A stretch of 6,566 nucleotides of DNA from NCBI GenBank assembly GCA_043738625.1, contig JAYUFR010000068.1:1-6566 (forward strand). Reading direction: 5' to 3'. The position numbers and the translations under genes are program-made. The stretch comes from JANYCD01 sp043738625. Lineage in GTDB: Bacteria > Pseudomonadota > Gammaproteobacteria > Burkholderiales > Rhodocyclaceae. The notes under the pieces are model-generated. The model was not told the DNA's origin and did not search any database. It saw only the letters and a program-made list of their open reading frames with translations. Shown here in pieces: positions 1 to 6,265 of this stretch. Positions within the stretch are counted from its first letter, which is position 1. Each line of letters opens with the position of its first letter.

Positions 1-212
1 TGATTGAAGCATGTACCACTGAGATCCCAAGTGGTTGGAGAGTCCTTGAGTACCACTGGGATCCATCAAAGTGCGGAAGACCTGGTAGTGCCCTGAACAA
101 CGTCATGACCATTCAGCGTAGCTATTAATCAGGGAGAGTCGGGGTTCACTAACCGGCAACGGTTATAGGGTGATGTTTCACTTGCTTCGATATTTGATTA
201 TGTTTCGGTAAA

Positions 213-1391
213 TCAAGCCCTGTTCAATTCAGTCAGGCTAGTTTCATAAAGTGCTGCGACCAAATCCGTCTGCGTCACCATCCCAACTAACTGTCGGTTG
301 CCATTTACGATCGGCACATGGTGTAGTCCGATGTCAACCATTAAGGGTACCAGTTCGACAAGCGGACAACTCTCAGGTGCGGTTCTCACCAGCGTGCTCA
401 TGATTTGGCCGACGGCCTCATGCTTGTCGGAGTGCGAATGTCGGGTACGGTGCAGAAATGCACGCAAACGCTCACCCAGCCCCTCATAACGACGAGGATC
501 TGCGTGGCGCAGAAAATCTGACCGAGACACAATTCCGATTACCCGTTTTGCACGGTCAATTACTGGCAGCACCTGTACAGAGTGTTTCTCCATGAGGCTC
601 CACGCTTCCGCCAGCTCGGTCGCATACTCAACAGCGACAATGTCTTTTGACATGATGTCCCTGCACTGCGTCTCGCCAAAGCGACGACGGAAGGCGTGCA
701 TTTCCGTGCGATGAAATAGTGCCTCAAGATCATCAATGCTGACATCGATGACCTGGTTGTAGTCGTGCAGGACGGCCAAAAGGTCGTCAGAAGTGAATCC
801 GAGCCGATTTATGGGAACCAAGTCCACCGTCTGATGAGGGTGTTGTCCGTCGAGCCGCTGACTATGCGGATAGCGACGACCAAGCAAATTGTTGTAGAGC
901 AGTGCCATCGTCAGCAGCAATACGGAATTCAATGCCACTGGCGAAATTACGAACCCGTATCCACTGGCGCGAATCTGCGCACCACCAAGCACTGCAGTCA
1001 AGGCTATCGCCCCGCTCGGAGGATGCAAACAGCGGAGCGCGAACATTGCAGCCATTGCCAAGGCGATAGCTATTGCAGCAGCTACCATAGGCGCCGCAAT
1101 AAATTTGGCACAGGTCACGCCGATCACGGCTGCAATCACGTTTCCGCCAATAATTGACCATGGCTGTGCCATAGGGCTGGCGGGGACTGCAAAAAGCAAC
1201 ACGGCTGATGCACCCATCGGCGCAATCAGCCAAGTCGCTACGGACGCGGAACCCAATACGGTTACGCTTAGAGCGCCAGTCAGCAATATCCCAAGCATTG
1301 CGCCAACGCATGAACGTACGCGTTCGGCTTGATTGACTGATGTCTTGGCCGGTAGGAGATTTCGCAGCCACAGCGGCGTCAATGTAATCAT
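213..1391 (-). CDS. HPP family integral membrane protein with two C-terminal CBS domains
   Basis: The 392-residue product has an N-terminal membrane domain and a cytoplasmic regulatory tail. Hydrophobic segments lie at about residues 29-48, 52-70, 79-98, 101-119 and 147-168. The signature HPPSG is at residues 123-127, preceded by RCL, as in the HPP family. A linker of about 70 residues leads to two CBS domains at about 242-298 and 325-382; the ends IGIVSRSDFL and VGMVTQTDLV are typical CBS strand-helix endings. CBS pairs usually bind adenine nucleotides and gate the attached protein, so ligand-controlled transport is a reasonable inference. A plant HPP protein has been linked to nitrite transport, but the substrate here is unknown. 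The segment joining the CBS domains is rich in His and Arg (HRTRHSHSDKH, 314-324). The ATG has GGAA five bases upstream. The gene starts 36 bp after the pseudopilin remnant and has no obvious promoter of its own. Family assignment is firm; function is not. Confidence 0.9.
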   Translation of the reverse strand: MITLTPLWLRNLLPAKTSVNQAERVRSCVGAMLGILLTGALSVTVLGSASVATWLIAPMGASAVLLFAVPASPMAQPWSIIGGNVIAAVIGVTCAKFIAAPMVAAAIAIALAMAAMFALRCLHPPSGAIALTAVLGGAQIRASGYGFVISPVALNSVLLLTMALLYNNLLGRRYPHSQRLDGQHPHQTVDLVPINRLGFTSDDLLAVLHDYNQVIDVSIDDLEALFHRTEMHAFRRRFGETQCRDIMSKDIVAVEYATELAEAWSLMEKHSVQVLPVIDRAKRVIGIVSRSDFLRHADPRRYEGLGERLRAFLHRTRHSHSDKHEAVGQIMSTLVRTAPESCPLVELVPLMVDIGLHHVPIVNGNRQLVGMVTQTDLVAALYETSLTELNRA

Positions 1392-1427
1392 ATGAATTCC
1401 GCGTAATCGATGGGGACGCGAATTACA

Positions 1428-1582
1428 TCACGGCACCTGCGTCAAGTCGATCCGGTCACGCGAGTTGGCCGAAATACCTGGGGCCGACGTAGCGGCAAGC
1501 AAGCCGATAACGGCAACCACCACCAGCAGTTCAAGCAAGGTGAAGCCGCGGCTTTCAGTTTGCCGATACTCATTATTTGCAT
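1428..1582 (-). pseudogene. Decayed GspG-like pseudopilin (type IV pilin-like N-terminus), frameshifted and truncated
   Basis: The minus strand encodes the prepilin methylation and cleavage motif GFTLLELLVVVAVIGLLAA (1547-1491), with Gly at -1, Phe at +1 and Glu at +5. This frame has no start codon and stops at 1428. Its expected start, an ATG at 1580-1582 giving MQIMSIGKLKA, lies in another frame; one added base near 1548-1552 would join it to ARGFTLLELL. After LLAA, a second frame (1491-1459) reads YVGPRYFGQLA then stop. That continuation resembles the GspG major pseudopilin of type II secretion, and one added base near 1491-1493 would join it. About 100 further residues of a normal pseudopilin are missing. 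I infer a gspG-type gene with two single-base deletions and loss of its 3' part; sequencing error could explain the indels but not the missing C-terminus. The pilin motif is clear, the GspG assignment is moderate. Confidence 0.65.
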
Positions 1583-1601
1583 GGGTAGCCGTTCCGTAAA
1601 A

Positions 1602-1634
1602 AGCCCCCCGGCACGTCGCACGCGCCGGGGGGCT
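1602..1634 (-). terminator. Strong rho-independent terminator, probably bidirectional
   Basis: An 11-bp perfect GC-rich stem (AGCCCCCCGGC paired with GCCGGGGGGCT) encloses an 11-nt loop. On the minus strand it is followed by TTTTTACGG, and on the plus strand by CTCTTTT, so it can act in both directions. It lies about 80 bp after the stop codon of the large lyase-like gene and should end that transcript before the pseudopilin remnant and the HPP gene. No plausible plus-strand gene leads into it. Confidence 0.85.
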
Positions 1635-1643
1635 CTTTTGTTG

Positions 1644-1700
1644 CTAACGGGAAGCGTGTGCCAGTAACGGGTCGATGTGCTGCTTGACCATGAATGGCAT
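1644..1700 (-). CDS. Possible 18-residue small ORF between the lyase gene and its terminator
   Basis: The ATG at 1698-1700 begins MPFMVKQHIDPLLAHASR, and the TAG lies 9 bases before the terminator stem. The ATG is 14 bases after the stop codon of the large gene, and the gap carries purine-rich AGGAAAAACGGGGAAC, which could serve as a ribosome binding site. Its position inside a terminated transcript is suggestive, but an ORF this short can easily arise by chance and I recognise no family. Treat it as a candidate only. Confidence 0.2.
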   Translation of the reverse strand: MPFMVKQHIDPLLAHASR

Positions 1701-1714
1701 GTTCCCCGTTTTTC

Positions 1715-4700
1715 CTACCTAACGCCCTCGAGCGGCGTTAGTGCTACGGCCGCCGCCGTCGTGCCGCGGATGATACGATCATATATGATCGAGCTCGGTT
1801 GGCCGAACGCGGCGTGATAGTTGGCCAATTTGAAGTAGCAGGAGATGCCGCTATATAGCGTCGGGCCATTGTAGGTGAGGACCTTCTTGCCGTTCAGCCA
1901 GGCTTCCATCAAGCCATCGCTGCCCGAACTCCACTTGGTGTGATAGACAAAGTCGTACCAGACATTTTTTGTCACACCCAACGATGCGCCATAGGGGTCG
2001 GCGACCACGGCTTGATATTGCCCGCCGTTGATGGTGGAGCCGCCGTAGCCACGCATGCGCAGGCCGACGCCGGGGATGGTCCCGACCTCGAAGTTGGCCT
2101 GTCCCGAACTATAGTTGTGGTGAAAGTCCATGATAATGCCGGCTTCCGGTCCGGGCGGGAACACATAGTCGCTGGGGAACAACATCGAGCTTGCCCACCA
2201 TTCCTCCTGGCCCGCGTTACAGTAGCTTGACGATGGCGAGAGAATCGCGTCGTCGCGCTCCCAGGTGCCGCTGCCGTGGACATTGTTGTCGCCGACCTCG
2301 GTGTGCAGGCGCAAGGCCGTCCCACCGTCGCGTCCGATATTGGCGATCGTGGAGCGCGGCAGATCATTGTAGGATTGCTCGCTAAAGCCGCAATTAGAGA
2401 TTGAACTCGGGAACGTGCAGGAGAACGCTACCGTGCCGGTTGGCGGAGGCGGAGGCGGAGGCGGAGGCGTTGCGCTGGCGCTCGCATTCACCTTCACCGA
2501 GTTGAGGTTGAAGTATTGCTGATCGGAGACGATCTTCAACACATGCTTGCCAGCGGTGATGGCGAAGGCCGGCGTGCTAACCCACTGGAAGGTCGACCAA
2601 CTGCCCGTGTTGGGCACGGCGATGGTCCCGGTCACCTTGACACCGTCTACTTCGACATGGAAGGCGGGGGCAGCGGCCGTGTAGTTGTTGGTGGCCCGCA
2701 ATTGCACGGTGTACTGGCCGCTGCTGGCGACATTGACGGTGTAGGCCAGCCATTCACCGGTGGTAAAGTTGTTGATGTCGTAGCCGCCGCCCACCGAGTC
2801 GGTGGAGGTAATGATGTCTACGTTTTCGCTGAGCCGGTATTGCCCCCCCTGGTTGCCCGGGGTGGTGTCATGGTAGCCAATGCCTTCTCCACCCTTGTCG
2901 AAGTTCTCCGCTTCGAAGGCTCCGGGAATGGCGATCGGCGTTCCCGTATAAGGCGTTGACGGGCTGGGGGTCGGGGGCGGCGTGGGCGGCGGTGTGGGGG
3001 GCGTGGGGGGCGTCGTGGCGGGCTGCGTGCCGCTCAAGCCGAACAGCATGGCCGGAGCGCCGGCCTCGGCGGCCCCGATGTCGGGACCTGCGCCGATGAA
3101 GCCATCGTTGAAGTTCGGAATACGCGCGCCCCGGTCATAGCCCGGACTGTTCGTGGCGAGCTGATACAGACCGCGGGCCTCGCTGCTCCAGCCATTGCCG
3201 GCCAGGTAGATCGGTGTGCCCTGGATGCCGCTGGTTTCCGTTGCGCCGGCACTGCCGTTGTAAAGGTCATAGCCGAAATCGTTGCTGGCGCCCGCCTGCT
3301 GAATGGCGGCGTAGGAAGATTTCCAGGTTTGGTAGATGTTGTTGCGCGAGACCGTGTTGCTGATCAGCTGCGACGAACCCGTGCCGGAGATGCCATACGC
3401 GGCGCCCAGTCCATTGGAAACGCCGGATTGCGTGGCTTGCAGCATGGTGTTATGGATAATGTAGCGTCGCCCTCCGCCGAAGCCGCCCGCATCGCCCGAC
3501 TTGGCGAAGCCGTTGCGATCATCCGAGTCGAGCGAGCTCGCTTCCAGGGTGCGGCTGCGGTTATAAACATTGCGAAAGATGTAGGCGGGTCCGATGGCGA
3601 CCACGGTGGTGGCCACACAGGTAGCGGTTTGATCGCAATAATTGCCCCAGACGCGGATGTTTTTGTCGCCCCCTTCCGCCTCGATGCCGTCGTCCCATGT
3701 CTGGGAAATCTTGTTTCGGTAGATATCCGAGTCGGCATTGGGAAAGCCGACGTTGGAGAAGTTATCCCCGCCGCCGAGGCCGTCGTTGAAGTAATGTCCG
3801 GTGGTGCTGTAGATTTCATTTTGGCGGATGACATGGTTGCCCCCGCAGGATTCGAAACTGAGCGCCTGCGGTCCCATGGGATGACCGTCGGTCCAACTGT
3901 TTGCGCCGTAGCGCGGGTCGTGGATGCGGTTGCGCTGAACGACCACACGCACCATGTTCTGGGTCGAGCAGAGCGCGTGAATGCCGGAATCCATGTTGAC
4001 GCCAATCTGATAGCCGCCGCTGCTGTTGGAGCCCGTGCTTCGTCCCCAGCCGCTGATGTCATTGTCTTCAATAACCACGTCATGGGCGCTATCGGCAATT
4101 TTGATAGCGTCGCTCTGCGCGCCCTTCAGCGTCAGCCCGCGCACAATGACATAGGGCGCCGAAATGGTGATGTTGTTGGCACTGGCGTTGCCGCCATCAA
4201 TGGTCGCTGTGGTGCCGGCCGCAGGCGTGTAGAGAACGTAGCCCGCTGCCGTACCGCCGTTGGTTATGTTCAAAGGCTGTGAGCCACTGGGCACAGAAAC
4301 CGTCGAGGCGACGGGGAAGGTCTCGCTCCAGGTCGAAGCCGCCAATTGGCGGGAAGGCGACTGGCCGGGCAGGGCGAACTGGACTTCGTAGTTGGTACCC
4401 GAAGAGAGTTGCACGATGCTGCCGCGGCACTCGCTGTTACGCGTGTCGTACCACATGGGCAGCGCGTCCTTCCAGGCAGGATCGCCCGATTTTCGGTATT
4501 GCACCTGGCAGCCTGCCGACCCCGGATTCGACCCCGGCGTCCAATACAGCCCCAGCGACTCGAAGGTGGCGACCGCCTTGGTGCCCGTCGAGGGCAGTGT
4601 TAGTGCCGCCGAACATTCAAGTGTCGTAACGAGCATCGCGGCCGCGACAATGAGTCGGCGCCTGCGATGTATGTGATGTTGGTACGGGTCGACGTAATGC

Positions 4701-4717
4701 AATTGGGTTTTAGCCAT
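1715..4717 (-). CDS. Exported modular protein: Fn3-like segment, right-handed beta-helix, CBM6-like module, heparin-lyase-like polysaccharide lyase domain
   Basis: The 1000-residue product probably degrades or binds an acidic polysaccharide outside the cytoplasm. A type I signal peptide is visible: RRRR at 18-21, hydrophobic core 22-32, likely cleavage near CSA-A at 37. Residues 40-116 look like an Fn3-type beta sandwich. Residues about 145-555 form a right-handed parallel beta-helix with repeated turns such as VIVRGLTLKG and VVIEDNDISG, closing with PDIGAAE. A Pro/Thr linker (561-593) precedes a CBM6-like module (about 595-745; IPGAFEAENFD, GIGYHDTTPGNQGGQYR). A run of nine prolines (751-759) leads to a domain (762-990) resembling the heparin lyase I-like Polysacc_lyase family, with FHHNY at 865-869 and WYDFVYHTKW at 920-929 followed by MEAWLNGKKV. 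Catalytic residues and substrate cannot be assigned. Start chosen because AAGGA lies nine bases upstream (4727-4731). It is a single-gene transcript ending at the 1602-1634 terminator. Confidence 0.85.
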   Translation of the reverse strand: MAKTQLHYVDPYQHHIHRRRRLIVAAAMLVTTLECSAALTLPSTGTKAVATFESLGLYWTPGSNPGSAGCQVQYRKSGDPAWKDALPMWYDTRNSECRGSIVQLSSGTNYEVQFALPGQSPSRQLAASTWSETFPVASTVSVPSGSQPLNITNGGTAAGYVLYTPAAGTTATIDGGNASANNITISAPYVIVRGLTLKGAQSDAIKIADSAHDVVIEDNDISGWGRSTGSNSSGGYQIGVNMDSGIHALCSTQNMVRVVVQRNRIHDPRYGANSWTDGHPMGPQALSFESCGGNHVIRQNEIYSTTGHYFNDGLGGGDNFSNVGFPNADSDIYRNKISQTWDDGIEAEGGDKNIRVWGNYCDQTATCVATTVVAIGPAYIFRNVYNRSRTLEASSLDSDDRNGFAKSGDAGGFGGGRRYIIHNTMLQATQSGVSNGLGAAYGISGTGSSQLISNTVSRNNIYQTWKSSYAAIQQAGASNDFGYDLYNGSAGATETSGIQGTPIYLAGNGWSSEARGLYQLATNSPGYDRGARIPNFNDGFIGAGPDIGAAEAGAPAMLFGLSGTQPATTPPTPPTPPPTPPPTPSPSTPYTGTPIAIPGAFEAENFDKGGEGIGYHDTTPGNQGGQYRLSENVDIITSTDSVGGGYDINNFTTGEWLAYTVNVASSGQYTVQLRATNNYTAAAPAFHVEVDGVKVTGTIAVPNTGSWSTFQWVSTPAFAITAGKHVLKIVSDQQYFNLNSVKVNASASATPPPPPPPPPTGTVAFSCTFPSSISNCGFSEQSYNDLPRSTIANIGRDGGTALRLHTEVGDNNVHGSGTWERDDAILSPSSSYCNAGQEEWWASSMLFPSDYVFPPGPEAGIIMDFHHNYSSGQANFEVGTIPGVGLRMRGYGGSTINGGQYQAVVADPYGASLGVTKNVWYDFVYHTKWSSGSDGLMEAWLNGKKVLTYNGPTLYSGISCYFKLANYHAAFGQPSSIIYDRIIRGTTAAAVALTPLEGVR
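2442..2468. repeat. GGCGGA hexamer repeat (four copies plus GGC) encoding polyproline
   Basis: Four perfect tandem copies of GGCGGA and a partial fifth encode the polyproline run between the CBM6-like module and the lyase-like domain. Because the unit is six bases, gain or loss by slippage changes the linker by two prolines without shifting the frame. Confidence 0.85.
2951..3025. repeat. Low-complexity Pro/Thr linker DNA with short tandem repeats
   Basis: This G-rich stretch encodes the TPP-type linker between the beta-helix and the CBM6-like module. It includes two tandem copies of GTGGGGGGC and several degenerate GTGGGCGGC-like units. Such linkers are typical of secreted multi-domain carbohydrate-active enzymes and allow the modules to move independently. 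Confidence 0.7.
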
Positions 4718-4740
4718 TGGGTTTTGTCCTTTTGTGGTTT

Positions 4741-4752
4741 GCGCAAAAGCGC
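4741..4752. repeat. Small hairpin GCGC-AAAA-GCGC upstream of the lyase gene RBS
   Basis: A perfect 4-bp stem with a tetraloop lies ten bases upstream of the AAGGA ribosome binding site of the large gene. In the minus-strand RNA it would read GCGC-UUUU-GCGC, placing a short hairpin just before the translation start region. It is small and could be fortuitous. Confidence 0.4.
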
Positions 4753-4807
4753 GATTTGATTTGCTAGTGCGAGGAGAGATCGTCTTTCAGAAGTCTTCCT
4801 CTGGCGT

Positions 4808-4828
4808 TGATACCTGTTTCCTGTATCA
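4808..4828. repeat. Inverted repeat TGATAC-N9-GTATCA in the lyase leader
   Basis: Two perfect 6-bp arms flank a 9-base spacer about 90 bp upstream of the lyase start. It could be an operator half-site pair or, if transcribed, a stem-loop. It is the first of three neighbouring inverted repeats in this leader. Confidence 0.5.
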
Positions 4829-4835
4829 GCACCGA

Positions 4836-4872
4836 AAGCTTCGCGCTGCGTATAGTCAGCGCGGAAAAGCTT
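4836..4872. repeat. Long imperfect inverted repeat AAGCTT-CGCGCTG ... CAGCGCG-gaa-AAGCTT
   Basis: The arms AAGCTTCGCGCTG (4836-4848) and CAGCGCG plus AAGCTT (4857-4863, 4867-4872) pair over 13 bp, interrupted only by a 3-base bulge, around the 8-base loop CGTATAGT. The same octamer CGTATAGT recurs at 4901-4908. In RNA this would be the most stable structure in the leader. Confidence 0.6.
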
Positions 4873-4892
4873 AGCGCTTAGCATAGCGCTAA
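4871..4892. repeat. Perfect inverted repeat TTAGCGCT-TAGCAT-AGCGCTAA
   Basis: Two perfect 8-bp arms flank a 6-base spacer, giving a two-fold symmetric 22-bp site typical in size of a dimeric regulator operator. It overlaps a tandem pair of GCTTAGC (4869-4882) and abuts the previous inverted repeat by two bases. It is about 155 bp upstream of the lyase start. Operator or RNA hairpin cannot be decided from sequence. Confidence 0.55.
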
Positions 4893-5227
4893 AAGCAACT
4901 CGTATAGTTTTAAAAAGCTGATTCGTAGCCCACATGGACCATGCGACTAATCCGATTGGAGTACAGGAAACGGTTTTTTTAACAGAATCTGGCAAAGCAA
5001 TACTAAGTGGCGCTGAGAAATCAATCGTATTGCCGGTCGCGTCGCGCAGAGATTGCCCACAACAAATTACCGCCCCGGCTCGAATTTTGCCGCCGGAGAG
5101 CATTGCGAATCGGGGCGCCATTTCTGCGGAAAAAAGGTTTCTCCGAGGTGGGCTGCATCCGTCTGAACGCCGCACAGTGCGGGCATTCGAGCGGGCTATT
5201 AGGCGGTATTGGAATTGGGGGACTGGC
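4893..5227. other. Gene-free region between the lyase leader and tRNA-Ser
   Basis: I find no gene here that I can defend. Open frames crossing it run into the tRNA or into the start of the lyase gene in a wrong frame. The composition is more AT-rich than the flanking genes, with runs such as GGTTTTTTTAACAG near 4973-4986. The lyase promoter probably lies here or in the inverted-repeat cluster, but I found no convincing -35/-10 pair on the minus strand. A perfect interrupted palindrome CCGCAC-A-GTGCGG (5170-5182) lies about 45 bp past the tRNA 3' end and has no T-tract, so it is not a classical terminator. Confidence 0.6.
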
Positions 5228-5318
<91 letters not shown>

Positions 5319-5362
5319 GGTAGTCGTGCTTTTTCTGGCGCGGCGCGGATGTTACCAGACAA

Positions 5363-6211
5363 TCAGCGCTCGACGTGCCGCAGCGACAGGTCGATGGCAC
5401 GGATGTCCTTGGTCAGGCTGCCAACGGAGATGCGGTCAACGCCGGTCTCGGCAATGGCGCGCACGGTTTCCAGCCGTACGCCGCCCGAGGCTTCAAGCAG
5501 AGCGCGGCCACTGTTGATCTTTACCGCCTCACGCATGTGCGCGAGATCCATATTGTCGAGCAGGACCATCTTGACGCCGACATCGAGCGCTTCGCTCAGT
5601 TGGGCGAGGTTCTCGACTTCGATCTGGATAAAGACATCATTGCGACCGAGTGCGCGCGCCTGTGCCAGCGCGGCAGTGACGCCACCGGCGGCGATGATGT
5701 GGTTTTCCTTGATGAGAATGCCGTCATAGAGGCCGAGACGATGATTGGCGCCGCCGCCGCAACTCACTGCGTACTTCTGCGCGAGACGCAGGCCGGGCAG
5801 TGTCTTGCGGGTGTCGACAATCGTGGCGCCGGTGCCGGCAATTGCCTCCACATAGCGCCGCGTCACGGTGGCGGTGGCCGAGAGCAGTTGCAGAAAGTTC
5901 AGCGCTGAACGTTCGGCGCTGAGCAGGGTGCGGGTATCGGCGAGAATCTCGCACAGCACCTGGCCTTCACGAATGGTGTCGCCGTCCTGCGCAGTCCAGC
6001 CGATTTTCGCTTCCGCATCGAGCCGCAGGAAACATGCATCGAACCAGGCGATGCCACACAGCACGGCGTTTTCGCGACTGACGACGGTGCCGCGCGCGGC
6101 GTGCCCAGCGGGCATAAGCTGGGCGGTGAGATCACCGCCACCGATATCTTCTGCCAATGCGGCGACTACATTACGGTCCACTTCGGCGGCGAGTTGCAGC
6201 GGAAAAATCAT
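5363..6211 (-). CDS. nadC: Nicotinate-nucleotide pyrophosphorylase (quinolinate phosphoribosyltransferase)
   Basis: NadC converts quinolinate and PRPP to nicotinate mononucleotide, CO2 and pyrophosphate, the step where the de novo NAD pathway joins salvage; it is cytosolic. With the chosen start it has 282 residues, usual for the family. Conserved blocks are EDIGGGDLT (21-29), ERSALNF (100-106), VDTRKTLPGLR (132-142), GGANHR (153-158), KENH (168-171), EVEN (198-201), LLDNM (217-221), EASGG (240-244) and SVGS (262-265). R135, K136, H157, R158 and K168 match residues that hold quinolinate and PRPP in characterised homologues. The open frame extends upstream to an ATG at 6250, but that start would lie 15 bp from the divergent gene. 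The ATG at 6211 gives the N-terminus MIFPLQLAAEVDRNV, which aligns with the usual start of betaproteobacterial NadC as I recall it. None of the four candidate ATGs has a good ribosome binding site, so the start is uncertain. Confidence 0.95.
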   Translation of the reverse strand: MIFPLQLAAEVDRNVVAALAEDIGGGDLTAQLMPAGHAARGTVVSRENAVLCGIAWFDACFLRLDAEAKIGWTAQDGDTIREGQVLCEILADTRTLLSAERSALNFLQLLSATATVTRRYVEAIAGTGATIVDTRKTLPGLRLAQKYAVSCGGGANHRLGLYDGILIKENHIIAAGGVTAALAQARALGRNDVFIQIEVENLAQLSEALDVGVKMVLLDNMDLAHMREAVKINSGRALLEASGGVRLETVRAIAETGVDRISVGSLTKDIRAIDLSLRHVER

Positions 6212-6265
6212 GCTATCGTGCATAAAAAAAAGATGCATTGATTTTAGCATTCACCGGAGGGGGGC

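Noticed and set aside
3..128. Plus-strand open frame from the window edge to TAA at 126-128, possibly the 3' end of a gene
   Set aside because: Only 41 codons with no start, no family motif and ambiguous codon use; it cannot be supported without the sequence to the left.
150..165. Hairpin TAACCG-GCAA-CGGTTA downstream of the HPP gene, considered as its terminator
   Set aside because: The stem is short and no T-tract follows on the minus strand.
194..216. Inverted repeat TTGATT-N11-AATCAA overlapping the HPP stop codon
   Set aside because: AT-rich 6-bp arms with an 11-base loop are weak and likely by chance.
1389..1400. GGAATTCATATG at the HPP start, resembling joined EcoRI and NdeI cloning sites
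   Set aside because: The sequence is also a normal GGAA ribosome binding site plus ATG, and the flanks show no vector sequence.
1410..1667. Plus-strand 85-codon frame across the pseudopilin remnant and terminator
   Set aside because: It reads through the terminator stem and is antisense to the recognisable pilin motif; the product has no family features.
3329..4282. Plus-strand 317-codon frame antisense to the beta-helix region
   Set aside because: It is the antisense shadow of a GC-rich gene with clear domain content; its product shows only Val/Ala/Gly/Asp-rich composition and no family motif.
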